From an uncultured Gemmatimonadales bacterium (GTDB lineage Bacteria; Gemmatimonadota; Gemmatimonadetes; JACCXV01; JAHWKZ01), in contig CAMYLR010000006.1 of the NCBI GenBank assembly GCA_947259315.1, positions 180,452-244,451 of the forward strand: 64,000 nucleotides of DNA. The letters run 5' to 3'. Positions 46,282-55,203 of this stretch are shown here, piece by piece (position 1 is the first letter of the stretch; each line of letters starts with the position of its first letter). A program made the position numbers and the translations under genes. Under the pieces are notes generated by a model. That model worked only from the letters and a program-made list of their open reading frames with translations, was not told the origin of the DNA and searched no databases.

Positions 46282-47585
46282 GGCGAGAGTCGATTGATCA
46301 GGCGCGGGAACGGAATCGCCTCCCTCAGGTGCGGCAAACCGCAAATCCAGGCAACCGTTCGCTCGAGACCCAACCCGAATCCCGAGTGGGGTACCGAACC
46401 GAACTTTCTGAGTTCCAGGTACCAATCGTAGGCCGCCAGCGGCAGGGACTCCTCACGTATGCACTCGATCAACCGGTCATGATCGTCCTCGCGCTGAGAC
46501 CCGCCGATGATCTCGCCAAACCCTTCGGGCGCGAACAGATCGTTGCACAACACCAAATCGGAGCGGTCCGGGTGCTGCTTCATGTAGAACGCCTTGGCCA
46601 CTCTGGGGAATGAGTGCACGAATACCGGTCGGTCAAACTCCGCGGTCAGAAGCGTCTGGTCCTCGCCGCCGAAATCCTGACCCCACTCGATGCCGGATCC
46701 GGCTGATCGCAGCACGTCAACCGCCTCATCGTAGCTGAGTCGTGGGAATGGCGGCTTGACCGCCTCCAAGCTCGCTAGATCACGCTCCAGGGCTTCCAGA
46801 TCATCGCCGTGATTGGCGAGTGCGTACTCGATCAGGTGAACGACCAGCTCCTCTTGCAAGCTGATGTTGTCCTCCCAGTCGTACCAAGCCATCTCCGGTT
46901 CGAGCATCCAGAACTCGGTCAGGTGGCGTCGCGTCTTCGACTTCTCGGCCCGAAACGTGGGCCCAAAACAGTACACCTTGCCGAACGCCATGCATCCGGC
47001 CTCGACGTAGAGCTGCCCGGTCTGCGCAAGACTCGCGGTTCCCAAGTCGAAGTACTCGGTTTCGAACAATGTCCCCGCTTCCTCGCCGACCGCCTGAGTC
47101 AGGATCGGGGAGTCGAGACACAGGAATCCGCGCCCGTGAAGGAACTCACGGATGGCGAAGATCAGGCCATCCCGGACTCGAAGCACGTGCCATGGTCGCT
47201 TGGAGCGAAGCCAGAGGTGCCGGTGATCGAGCAAGAAAGCGCTGCCATGCTCCTTGGGTCCGATCGGGTAGTCGGTGGAGATCTGTACGGGGGTTACCGC
47301 ATGCAGCGTTAGCTCGACGCCGCCGGGTGAACGCGCATCCTCGCGCACGGTGCCCTCAACGATGAGCGACGACTCCTGGGTCAGCACATCGTACGTTTCC
47401 CACGCCGCATCGGGGACCTCGCCACGAACCATGACACCCTGCACGACACCGGTCCCGTCCCGGACGATCAAGAACGAGATCTTCCCGCTCGACCTGCGGT
47501 TGTACAACCAGCCGCGGATTTCAACCGTTTCTCCGACGTGGCGACCGAGGTCGGCTATCGCTACCCTTTTTGGGGCCTCGCCCAT
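46278..47585 (-). CDS. asnS: Asparaginyl-tRNA synthetase
   Basis: Class IIb synthetase, about 435 residues. The N-terminal OB-fold anticodon domain has VEIRGWLYNRRSSGKISFLIVRDGTG. The catalytic core has FRAEKSKTRRHLTEFWMLEPEMAW, typical of AsnRS rather than AspRS, and ends with the class II motif 3 FGLGLERTVAWICG. The ATG at 47585 is the only credible start. A direct AsnRS implies Asn-tRNA is charged without the amidotransferase route. Confidence 0.95.
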   Translation of the reverse strand: MGEAPKRVAIADLGRHVGETVEIRGWLYNRRSSGKISFLIVRDGTGVVQGVMVRGEVPDAAWETYDVLTQESSLIVEGTVREDARSPGGVELTLHAVTPVQISTDYPIGPKEHGSAFLLDHRHLWLRSKRPWHVLRVRDGLIFAIREFLHGRGFLCLDSPILTQAVGEEAGTLFETEYFDLGTASLAQTGQLYVEAGCMAFGKVYCFGPTFRAEKSKTRRHLTEFWMLEPEMAWYDWEDNISLQEELVVHLIEYALANHGDDLEALERDLASLEAVKPPFPRLSYDEAVDVLRSAGSGIEWGQDFGGEDQTLLTAEFDRPVFVHSFPRVAKAFYMKQHPDRSDLVLCNDLFAPEGFGEIIGGSQREDDHDRLIECIREESLPLAAYDWYLELRKFGSVPHSGFGLGLERTVAWICGLPHLREAIPFPRLINRLSP

Positions 47586-47593
47586 GCGCCCCC

Positions 47594-47621
47594 AACATAG
47601 TCCGGAGGTCTTATTTGTCAA
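47594..47621 (-). promoter_or_regulatory. Promoter of asnS
   Basis: TTGACA (47616-47621) and TATGTT (47594-47599) with a 16-base spacer on the minus strand. The predicted transcription start falls at about 47587, one or two bases before the asnS ATG, so the message may be leaderless. No Shine-Dalgarno is visible. Confidence 0.5.
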
Positions 47622-47644
47622 CGACTTACGAGCCTGCAGTTAAG

Positions 47645-48736
47645 ATGGTCCTGAGCTTCGCGGTAGCCTGGCTGGTGGCCTCCCCCGCGAATCCTCTCGA
47701 AGCCCAGGAACCAAATCTCCGGATCGTCATGAGCCCCGCCACCCAAGAGTGGCGCGAAGTTTGGCGGCTCGACGTCTCGCGCGGGGCTTCGGCCGAGCTC
47801 GTGTGGGCCGACTCGACACTCATCGTGGCGAGCCTCGACCGCAACGTACATATCGTGGCGCCGCGGTCAGAGCCCGCCATCGTCTGGAAGAAGAACTTCA
47901 AGGGTGGTTTCGAGGCCAAGCCCATCGTCGACGAGGACAGAATTTATCTTGCCGAAACGCTAAAGGGCGGGCGGTTGGTCGCTGTCGACCGCCGCACGAA
48001 GATGATCCTCTGGACCGCTGACGCCGGGGACATGGTCGCCGCGCCCGTTGTGACAGCTGAGCGGATCTACACCGTCTCTTCGATCGGCGTCGTCAAGGCG
48101 TTCAACCACTCAGGTCTCGAGATGTGGTCGACCGAGCTCGAAACACGCGTCGTGACCACACCCGTGCTGCTGACCGACCGGCTCGTCATCGCGGCGTCCG
48201 ACGGAACCTTGTACTCAGTCGACTCGACGGGAGGAGAGGTCGCCGAGTCGGTCGACGCAGAGGCCGGGCTCATCTGGGGCCAACCAGTGGTCCGATCCCA
48301 GGGGGCCGACGAGACCGTGCTCTACGCCACACTCGGTGGTCAGGTGATTGAAGTGTCCGCCGACCTCACTGTCGTCCAGCGTCGGTCGTTTCCATCACGC
48401 TTCTACACTGGACCTGAAGTAGCCGGAGATCGACTGTTCCTGATCGGTCACGAGGGAACGCTGTGGGCCTACGACTGGTCGACCGCTGAGATCGCGTGGC
48501 AACGCGACCTGGAGGGGACGTTTCGCGCTGCACCTCGGGTCGGTGCCGGGTTCGTCTCGGTGGGGAACCTCTCGAAGACGCTCTACTTGATCGACTCAGG
48601 GAGTGGCGAATTGATATGGAGCACTGACGTCGACGGCGCCATCACGTCGCGTCCCTTGTTTCACGATAACAACCTCTACGTGATGACGGAACGTGGGACG
48701 GTGTTCGCTTTTCAGCCCGTCGGATCTACACCTTAG
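47645..48736 (+). CDS. BamB-like PQQ-type beta-propeller protein
   Basis: 363 residues from ATG 47645. The signal peptide reads MVLSFAVAWLVASPANPLEAQ and the protein is probably periplasmic. Repeats of the PQQ propeller type are clear, each with an A/GxxxxxxDxxTG-like turn: LVAVDRRTKMILWTADAGD, VKAFNHSGLEMWSTELETR, LYSVDSTGGEV, LYLIDSGSGELIWSTDVDG. It may be a BAM accessory or a generic scaffold. Its end overlaps the convergent fusion gene by four bases. Confidence 0.75.
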   Translation: MVLSFAVAWLVASPANPLEAQEPNLRIVMSPATQEWREVWRLDVSRGASAELVWADSTLIVASLDRNVHIVAPRSEPAIVWKKNFKGGFEAKPIVDEDRIYLAETLKGGRLVAVDRRTKMILWTADAGDMVAAPVVTAERIYTVSSIGVVKAFNHSGLEMWSTELETRVVTTPVLLTDRLVIAASDGTLYSVDSTGGEVAESVDAEAGLIWGQPVVRSQGADETVLYATLGGQVIEVSADLTVVQRRSFPSRFYTGPEVAGDRLFLIGHEGTLWAYDWSTAEIAWQRDLEGTFRAAPRVGAGFVSVGNLSKTLYLIDSGSGELIWSTDVDGAITSRPLFHDNNLYVMTERGTVFAFQPVGSTP

Positions 48737-51714
48737 TAGTTATACCCGATAAAGAACGAGTAGTGATTCTCCTCGTCTTCGTTGGGGAATAAATCACGCT
48801 TCTCGTCGATCTCGAACCGACGCGCCCAGTCGACACGCAAGATGAACGCACCAAAGAGTGGATACCGTACCGAGGCCCCATACGATCCGAACAGGCCCGG
48901 CCATCCGAGGTCTTCGATCTCTCCGTCATCGTTTCGCACGACCTCGCCCTCCGACCAGGCGTTGCCCAGATCCACGAAGAGACCACCCCAGATCCCCTGA
49001 GCCAGCAGCCCCGCCATTCCGCTCCTGAAGCGGTTCGGCCGCAGGATGGGGAACCGCCACTCCTGGTTTACTAGCAGCGTGTGACTCCCGTTCAGGATGG
49101 AGGTCGGGTAGCCGCGCAACGAAAGCGGCCCACCCAGGAAATAGAACGTCGGTATGTCGCCGCTGGAATACCGAGCGCGACCGCGCACGGCGAATGTCGT
49201 GTTGACTGACGTACGCAAATACTTTCGCGCATCGACCAGAACGTTGGTCGTCTCAAGCGCTCCCTCACTCAGATTAAAAACCGGTGCAACGGTCACATTG
49301 ATCCGCTCGCCGTCGACGGGCCCGACTGGACCCCACAACGAGTTGTCGAATACGTAGCCGATCAGCCCAGTCAACAACCATGCATCGCGGAAGAAGAACG
49401 GATCGTCGAACTCGTCGGGACCGTTTGGCAACTCGGTCAAGTCGTTGCGCTCGAAGCCAAGACCGAGCTCGAGACGTTGGAACTTGGACATCGGATACAT
49501 GGCGATGCCCGAAACACCCCATCGCTCCTCGAAAAAGTCGTTGCGCACACCGATGCCGGGTTCATCAAAACCGCCCCGCTCGAACTCCTGGCCCAGCAAC
49601 GAATCAAAAAAGGAGCGTAATCGATAAGCGGTGACACCCCAGTTGAACCGCCGTTTGAGATTGACATAGGTCAGCGCGCCGGTAAAACCGGAGAACAGGT
49701 TTGTGCGTCCGGACTGTGAATTCACCAGCGCCGCTACCAGATGATCACCGAGCATGTCAGAGAAGAAAACCGTAGCCCCCTCACCACGACCACCATCTTC
49801 GCTGAAGGCCAACGCCGCTGTCGCGAAGTCAAGGCCGAACTCGCGATCGTACTCACGCTGCACGTACTCCTCTGGCTCAGCCATGCTCTTCTCCCACCCC
49901 CACCCCACAGCTTCTCCGTCGACCGCAAGTGAGAATGACTCCGGTGCGTCTTGTGCGATGGGTACACGGTAGATCCCATAGGCGATGTCTTCATACGATG
50001 TGAAGACGACACCGTCTTCACCCTTCTCCCGGTACCAACGGGGGTGCATCGCACCCGCTGTTAGGGCGGTAACACGGTGGCCGTTCCCGTCGCGATCGAC
50101 GACATGAACGTCGAGCGTTCCCGCTCGATCAGACGAGAAGACAAGCCGTTCACCATCCGGCGACCAATCCGGGTCACGGTCAACCCACCGTCCGAACGTC
50201 AGCGGCCGGATCTCCCGCGTAACCACGTCAATGAGATAGAGGTTTCGTGCACCTTCATTCCCAAACGGAGTTCGATCACTGCTAAACGCGATCACGTCCC
50301 CGGTTGGTGACCAGCTAGGCGTCGAGTCGAGGTACCGATCTTCCGTCAGCCGTTCGAGTTGATCGGTGACCGTGTCCCAGACGTAGAGATCGGCGTAGCC
50401 GTCGGCCATCTGACCAATAAACGCCAGCCGGCGCCCATCCGGAGCCCAGGTCGGCGACACGATCACCACGAGGTGTTTCCATTGGCCCTTCAGCTTCCGC
50501 TTGCCTGACTCTAGATCGTGCACATAGACGGCGTCTCGGGCACCAGCTTTGGCGACAAAAGCGAGCTGACCGCGGTCGCTAACGTCGAGCAGGCTCAGGA
50601 GTGGGTGTATGGTTTCCAGATCCCCCGACCGGCCTCCAGTGATCTTGTTGTCGACGTGATGGTTCTCTTCGAACAAGTCGGCCGTATTAATGTTGGTGTA
50701 GCCAGACTTGATCGAGACATATACTAGACCGTGCTTCTCCGTTCGGATCGGCTCCGGGACAACTGCCGGCGTGAAGTTGAGTCGGCCTTCCGTGATTACC
50801 GGAATCGCACTAGTAGCAGCGGGTTTCTCGACCGCCAATGTCGGGAAATACTGCTGCCGCATATGACGGTGCCACATCTCGGTCAGCTCGTTGAGGCGCA
50901 CCCCGTAGATCTTTCTAAAAGCAGTGGAGAAATTAGGATACTTCCACTCGCTCTCCATCAGCTCGACCAGGCGCTCTTCGCCGAACTCCTGACCCAAGAA
51001 CTCCATCAGATTCTGCCCCAACTTGTACGCCGCAAATGACCCAGCGAACTGATCCAAGCCTGAAACTGAGGGAACACGCCCGTTCAGCAGTAGATCGCGA
51101 ACCACCAAGTCTCCCTCTGGAGTCCAAGGCCCCGACCAGTACTCGGCCAGGCCTTCGACGAACCAGAACGGAGATCGCCACTCGTAGCCACCCGGGTGGA
51201 GTCGCTTGTAGTGGGCCCCTTTGCGGGCCTGGAACACGTGCACCAGCTCGTGCCTTATCACGCGTCGAAAGTCTGCGTACGAGCCATTGAAGGGCAGTGC
51301 CACTCGACCCTTCAGAAACTCGGTAAAACCAGCCACGCCCTCGGGAATGAAGAACGGCACGATGTTGGTCTGCTCGAAGTGCTGATGACTCGCGTACACC
51401 ACCAGCGGGATACGGTCCTTGGGGCTGTAAGAGAATCTCCGTTCTAGCACACCGAACGACTCCTCGGCGTAGTCGAGCGCTACAAGCGCCAGCTCTCGCT
51501 CCTCGGGGTAGTAGTAGAGGTCGACGTGCTCGCCGGTCAGCATCTCCCATTTGAAGTCATCGTATTGGATCTTGTTCTTGCCGAAACGAGAGTACTGGGC
51601 CTCGGCGGGATTCGCAGCCAGAAGTATCAGCGCGAAAAGAACGGTCAGACATGAGGCGACAACGAGGGGGCGTCGACCCGAGCGAGATTGAGTCAAGAAC
51701 AGCCTCCTAACCAT
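48733..51714 (-). CDS. Three-part protein: MA-type metallopeptidase, PD40-like propeller and Omp85-like outer-membrane barrel
   Basis: 993 residues from ATG 51714 (the longer frame runs into sequence antisense to nothing known). A signal peptide ends at NPAEAQ (about residue 40). Residues 60-300 look like a peptidase MA-type zinc domain with RHELVHVFQ at 154-162 and FVEGLAEYWSGPW as the third-ligand region. Residues about 360-650 hold PD40/TolB-like propeller motifs (SPTWAPDGRRLAFIGQ; SWSPTGDVIAFSSDRT; DWSPDGERLVFSSDRA). The last 300 residues end in a BamA-like barrel (LGGPLSLRGYPTS; a final FFIGYNY). The combination suggests a surface or outer-membrane protease of unknown target. Confidence 0.8.
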   Translation of the reverse strand: MVRRLFLTQSRSGRRPLVVASCLTVLFALILLAANPAEAQYSRFGKNKIQYDDFKWEMLTGEHVDLYYYPEERELALVALDYAEESFGVLERRFSYSPKDRIPLVVYASHQHFEQTNIVPFFIPEGVAGFTEFLKGRVALPFNGSYADFRRVIRHELVHVFQARKGAHYKRLHPGGYEWRSPFWFVEGLAEYWSGPWTPEGDLVVRDLLLNGRVPSVSGLDQFAGSFAAYKLGQNLMEFLGQEFGEERLVELMESEWKYPNFSTAFRKIYGVRLNELTEMWHRHMRQQYFPTLAVEKPAATSAIPVITEGRLNFTPAVVPEPIRTEKHGLVYVSIKSGYTNINTADLFEENHHVDNKITGGRSGDLETIHPLLSLLDVSDRGQLAFVAKAGARDAVYVHDLESGKRKLKGQWKHLVVIVSPTWAPDGRRLAFIGQMADGYADLYVWDTVTDQLERLTEDRYLDSTPSWSPTGDVIAFSSDRTPFGNEGARNLYLIDVVTREIRPLTFGRWVDRDPDWSPDGERLVFSSDRAGTLDVHVVDRDGNGHRVTALTAGAMHPRWYREKGEDGVVFTSYEDIAYGIYRVPIAQDAPESFSLAVDGEAVGWGWEKSMAEPEEYVQREYDREFGLDFATAALAFSEDGGRGEGATVFFSDMLGDHLVAALVNSQSGRTNLFSGFTGALTYVNLKRRFNWGVTAYRLRSFFDSLLGQEFERGGFDEPGIGVRNDFFEERWGVSGIAMYPMSKFQRLELGLGFERNDLTELPNGPDEFDDPFFFRDAWLLTGLIGYVFDNSLWGPVGPVDGERINVTVAPVFNLSEGALETTNVLVDARKYLRTSVNTTFAVRGRARYSSGDIPTFYFLGGPLSLRGYPTSILNGSHTLLVNQEWRFPILRPNRFRSGMAGLLAQGIWGGLFVDLGNAWSEGEVVRNDDGEIEDLGWPGLFGSYGASVRYPLFGAFILRVDWARRFEIDEKRDLFPNEDEENHYSFFIGYNY

Positions 51715-51799
51715 GGGTACGGGGCGGTTTACCCGGACCTCCCGGCTGGCAAGCGAGACCGAGTTCCTCCCTAAACGTTCGATCTCGGTCTCCGGTTGG

Positions 51800-52201
51800 T
51801 CAAGCCTCGCCGCCGAGGGCACCTGCCACGTCCTCCGGGATCCGGCGCGGTCGGCGGGCGCCATCGAGTGCCACGAGCGTGGTCTCGCCCTGCGCGATCG
51901 ATCGTCCCTCGACCGCCAGATGGTAGCTAAAGACGACCGTTCGGCTCCTGAGATTCCTGACCGACGTGGAGATTTCGACCTCGTCATCGTATCGCGCGGC
52001 GCCTATGTACCGGCACTTGGCCTCTGCCACCGAAAAAAACACTCCTTCCTGCTCCAGCCGGCGGTATGGAAAGCCGGCCGCCGCGAGCAGATCCGTTCGG
52101 GCGACCTCCATCCACACCAGGTAGTTGGCATGGTACGCGACCCCTTGTTGATCCGTCTCCGCGTATCGAACACGAACGCGGGTCACGGCGGCTAGGCTCA
52201 T
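51800..52201 (-). CDS. Acyl-CoA thioesterase of the hotdog-fold YbgC/FadM type
   Basis: 133 residues from ATG 52201. VRVRYAETDQQGVAYHANYLVWMEVARTDLL contains the hotdog active-site Asp (YAETDQQG). The start overlaps the upstream gene as ATGA, and the longer frame is antisense or non-coding. Substrate unknown; members hydrolyse acyl-CoA or 4-hydroxybenzoyl-CoA. Confidence 0.88.
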   Translation of the reverse strand: MSLAAVTRVRVRYAETDQQGVAYHANYLVWMEVARTDLLAAAGFPYRRLEQEGVFFSVAEAKCRYIGAARYDDEVEISTSVRNLRSRTVVFSYHLAVEGRSIAQGETTLVALDGARRPRRIPEDVAGALGGEA

Positions 52202-52803
52202 ATCAGGCCGACGTCGGCGAGCAAACGCTCGACGCGTTCCTCTTGCCCCCACTCCAACGCGGCCTCTCTGGCGGCCGCAATCACAACCTCGGCCGAGACG
52301 CCGGTGTTGATCGCGCCTCGCAAATGGGCCGCCAGTTGTCGGTCCGCGGCCACCGCTATAAGCGCGCCAATCGCTGCCAACTCTCTGCGTGGCGGGTCGG
52401 GGCCGGGCCTGCCCAGCACTTTTCCGTAGCCTTCGACCAGCGTCCAATCTGCGAGTGCCGGGTGTAGCCGGCTCAACCGGCGCTGCAGTGGCTCGAAGTT
52501 CTGTCCGTACACGAGCCGGCAGAGTTGCTCGCCACGGGCGCGCCATTCAGCCGGTTGGTCGGTCTCGGGTCCAAAGGGCGCGTCGCGCCCCCCGGCCTCG
52601 GATGCCCACGCCTGCCACGTAAAGAACGCGTTGATCGTGCTCGGAAAACCAGCAAACAGATAGGTCTGTAGCAAGTACTCTTCGATATCGGACGGCGACA
52701 CCAACCCCTTCGCTCGCTCGAGTGCTTCGCGAAGTCTTTCACGATCACCTCGAGCCGCAGCCGCGCCCAGCCCCACGATCGCTATGGCTTCGACGGTCTT
52801 CAT
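52198..52803 (-). CDS. Carboxymuconolactone-decarboxylase-fold protein
   Basis: About 201 residues from ATG 52803. The fold's hallmark RQLAAHLRGAINTGVSAEVVIAAA appears near the C-terminus; an N-terminal helical stretch with LLQTYLFAGFPSTINAFF is also typical. No CxxC redox pair is present, so it is unlikely to be an AhpD peroxidase partner. The ATG overlaps the asparaginase stop. Function unknown. Confidence 0.75.
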   Translation of the reverse strand: MKTVEAIAIVGLGAAAARGDRERLREALERAKGLVSPSDIEEYLLQTYLFAGFPSTINAFFTWQAWASEAGGRDAPFGPETDQPAEWRARGEQLCRLVYGQNFEPLQRRLSRLHPALADWTLVEGYGKVLGRPGPDPPRRELAAIGALIAVAADRQLAAHLRGAINTGVSAEVVIAAAREAALEWGQEERVERLLADVGLI

Positions 52804-53864
52804 TGGTTGTCCGCGACCGGGAACTTGGCGTCGAGGTGACCGACCACCTCGCCGGACCAATTCGTCACCGGCGGCCGCTCAAACGCATCCAAACCCTCCC
52901 CGTCGATCGCTCCGAATTCAACGAGCATCGCCACCAGCGCTACATCCTGCGCTCGGCGCGCGCCGTCGACGATCTTCAGTGCCAGACCACGACCCTCGTT
53001 GCGCAAAGCACCACAGTACACGCCTTCAGCTCCGGTCTTCACGATCACTCGTTCCCCATGCGCAGTCATGATCGCCGTACACAACCGATCGGTCCCGGCG
53101 ACGTAGTCCGGATGCGCCGCCATCGCATCAAAGGCGATTCCGACTGCGCGCGCCAGGTCCGTGTCGCGTGCTTCATCGGCCGCAGCCAATCGCGCGTACG
53201 CGGTCGCCATCGAGCGAATCGAGAGCGCGAACGTCGGTAGCCCACAACCATCGACCGCAACCCCGATGGATGGTCCACCGACACCCGCCAGTTCGGCCAC
53301 CAGCGAGCGAATCCGGCGCTGTAGCGGGTGCTCCGGGTCACAGTACGTGTCGATTGGCCAGCCCTCCGCCTTGCACACCGCGAGCATCCCTGCGTGTTTG
53401 CCACTACAGTTGTTGTGTAACCGCGAGGGCTCTTCACCAAGCTGACGCAGGGCCTTTGCCGACGGCGGGTGTAGCGGCTCGTGCGGGCCACATTGGAGCG
53501 ATTCGGTATCGATCTGGGCTTTGGCCAAGATCGTTTTTACCGCATCGAGGTGAAATGGCTCTCCACTGTGGGAGGCCACCATAACCGCGATTTCTGCCGA
53601 CGTGAATCCAAATCGGTCGACCAGTCCCCGCTCGATCAACGGCAACACTTGGATCGGTTTCGCCGAGGAGCGCAGGTAGGCACGGCTACCAGGGTCACCG
53701 TACAGCGCAAGTGTGGAGCCATCAGCGTCCACAAACGCTGCGTCCAGTGCGTGGACCGACTCGATCTCCGCACCCCGCCAGACCCGTACGCTGGCACCGC
53801 CATGCGCGTCCGTTTTCGTGATTACAGCCCGACGAGTCGGAGAATATCTGCGGTAAACGCCCAC
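52800..53864 (-). CDS. Class 3 (Rhizobium etli-type) L-asparaginase
   Basis: 354 residues. SSAKPIQVLPL holds the Ser-x-x-Lys of the serine-lysine active site, and HNNCSGKHAGML plus AVDGCGLPTF hold the zinc Cys/Lys/Cys cluster known in this family. It hydrolyses asparagine to aspartate and ammonia. The frame opens at 53864 and overlaps rseP by 43 bases, so a later start is likely; no clear alternative ATG is visible near the rseP stop. Confidence 0.86.
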   Translation of the reverse strand: MGVYRRYSPTRRAVITKTDAHGGASVRVWRGAEIESVHALDAAFVDADGSTLALYGDPGSRAYLRSSAKPIQVLPLIERGLVDRFGFTSAEIAVMVASHSGEPFHLDAVKTILAKAQIDTESLQCGPHEPLHPPSAKALRQLGEEPSRLHNNCSGKHAGMLAVCKAEGWPIDTYCDPEHPLQRRIRSLVAELAGVGGPSIGVAVDGCGLPTFALSIRSMATAYARLAAADEARDTDLARAVGIAFDAMAAHPDYVAGTDRLCTAIMTAHGERVIVKTGAEGVYCGALRNEGRGLALKIVDGARRAQDVALVAMLVEFGAIDGEGLDAFERPPVTNWSGEVVGHLDAKFPVADNQ

Positions 53865-55192
53865 GCCATCAGCACGAGCAAGAATACGAGACCGAGCTGC
53901 GAGAGGCGGAGTTTCTGACTCGACGACAGCGGTCGGCCGCGCATCCCCTCGATCCCGAGAAAGAGCACGTGCCCGCCGTCAAGCACGGGTATCGGAAGCA
54001 AGTTGAGGATCGCCAGATTGATTGAGAAAAGAGCGATCCAACCCAGCAAGCTGCTGAATCCTCGACGTGCGAAGTGGCCGGTCATCTGGCCGATCGCCAC
54101 CGGGCCCCCGAGAGCGCGGAGACTGACCCCGCCGGAGACCAATTGATACAGGCCGTTAGTAATGAGCGAGCCGGCACGCCAAGTCGATTGGGTGCCGGCC
54201 ACGATCGCCTCGCCGAACCCGAGGTCGATATTCCCTACCGCCGCGGTTACACCGAGCCACCCCATGTCCACGAACTTCCCGTCGCTTGGACGCGGGTTCT
54301 TCTCAGCGCCAGTGCGGACGTCCAGCGTCACCAAGCTCCCGCTGCCGGCCGGGCGTTCGACGACCACCGAGATGTTCTGGTCGGGACGCTCACGAACGAG
54401 CCGTGTAACGTCGACGAAGGCCGCAGTTCCGGTCCCATCGATCGACACGATTCGGTCGCCAACCTGGACGCCCGAGCGCGCGGCTGGTCCATCAGCTTGG
54501 AGCTCCGCTACCAAGGGCTCGACGCGTGCGATCAGCCCATTCGACAGCGCTCGTCGGTCACCATCATCGCGGATCGGCACAGAAACGGTTTCACCGGATG
54601 CCAATGCGAGATCGACGACACCATCTCGACCACCGACAATCGCGGCATCAATCTCGTACCAATTTGTCACGACTTGCCCTTCGACTTTGACGATCGTTGC
54701 GCCGCGTGACAAAGCAGTTAGTGGGGCGAATTGTTGGACTGCGAGGCTATCCACTTCTTCGATCGTGGTGCCCAAGACGGTAGGCCTACCTTCGCTGAAC
54801 GCTAACGTGACAAAAATCACCCATCCCAACGCGAAATTCATCAGCACACCAGCGCTGACGACCAACAGCCGCACGGGGATCGATTTGCTATCGAACCGTT
54901 GTTCTGGTGGAACGTTCACCTCGTCATCGATCGTTTCCTCGACGGGGCCGCCTTCGAGCTGTTCGAACGCTTCTTCGCCCTCCATACCAGCCATCTTGAC
55001 GTACCCGCCGAACGGTACCGCCGATAAGCAATAATCCGTTTCGCCGTATCGGATCCCAGCCACTCGCGGTCCGAGGCCGATCGAGAATCGAGGCACGGCG
55101 ATACCAGCCCACTTGGCGGTCAGGAAGTGGCCCAGCTCGTGGATAAAAACCAGCAAGCCGAGAACGAGGATCGTGAGGATGAGGGTCTGCAT
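53822..55192 (-). CDS. rseP: Site-2 intramembrane protease RseP
   Basis: Zinc protease in the inner membrane that releases envelope-stress sigma factors. The HExxH in FIHELGHFLTAKWAG lies in the first membrane helix. The third ligand is in LLPIPVLDGGHVLF. PDZ domains are in the middle (RSGVQVGDRIVSIDGTGTAAF). About 456 residues. It is 11 bases downstream of dxr, a conserved pairing. Confidence 0.95.
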   Translation of the reverse strand: MQTLILTILVLGLLVFIHELGHFLTAKWAGIAVPRFSIGLGPRVAGIRYGETDYCLSAVPFGGYVKMAGMEGEEAFEQLEGGPVEETIDDEVNVPPEQRFDSKSIPVRLLVVSAGVLMNFALGWVIFVTLAFSEGRPTVLGTTIEEVDSLAVQQFAPLTALSRGATIVKVEGQVVTNWYEIDAAIVGGRDGVVDLALASGETVSVPIRDDGDRRALSNGLIARVEPLVAELQADGPAARSGVQVGDRIVSIDGTGTAAFVDVTRLVRERPDQNISVVVERPAGSGSLVTLDVRTGAEKNPRPSDGKFVDMGWLGVTAAVGNIDLGFGEAIVAGTQSTWRAGSLITNGLYQLVSGGVSLRALGGPVAIGQMTGHFARRGFSSLLGWIALFSINLAILNLLPIPVLDGGHVLFLGIEGMRGRPLSSSQKLRLSQLGLVFLLVLMAWAFTADILRLVGL

Positions 55193-55203
55193 TTCGCTCC
55201 CGT

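Noticed and set aside
51715-51987. 91-residue N-terminal extension of the barrel fusion protein
   Set aside because: Arg/Ser-rich sequence overlapping the thioesterase gene; a proper signal peptide begins at ATG 51714.
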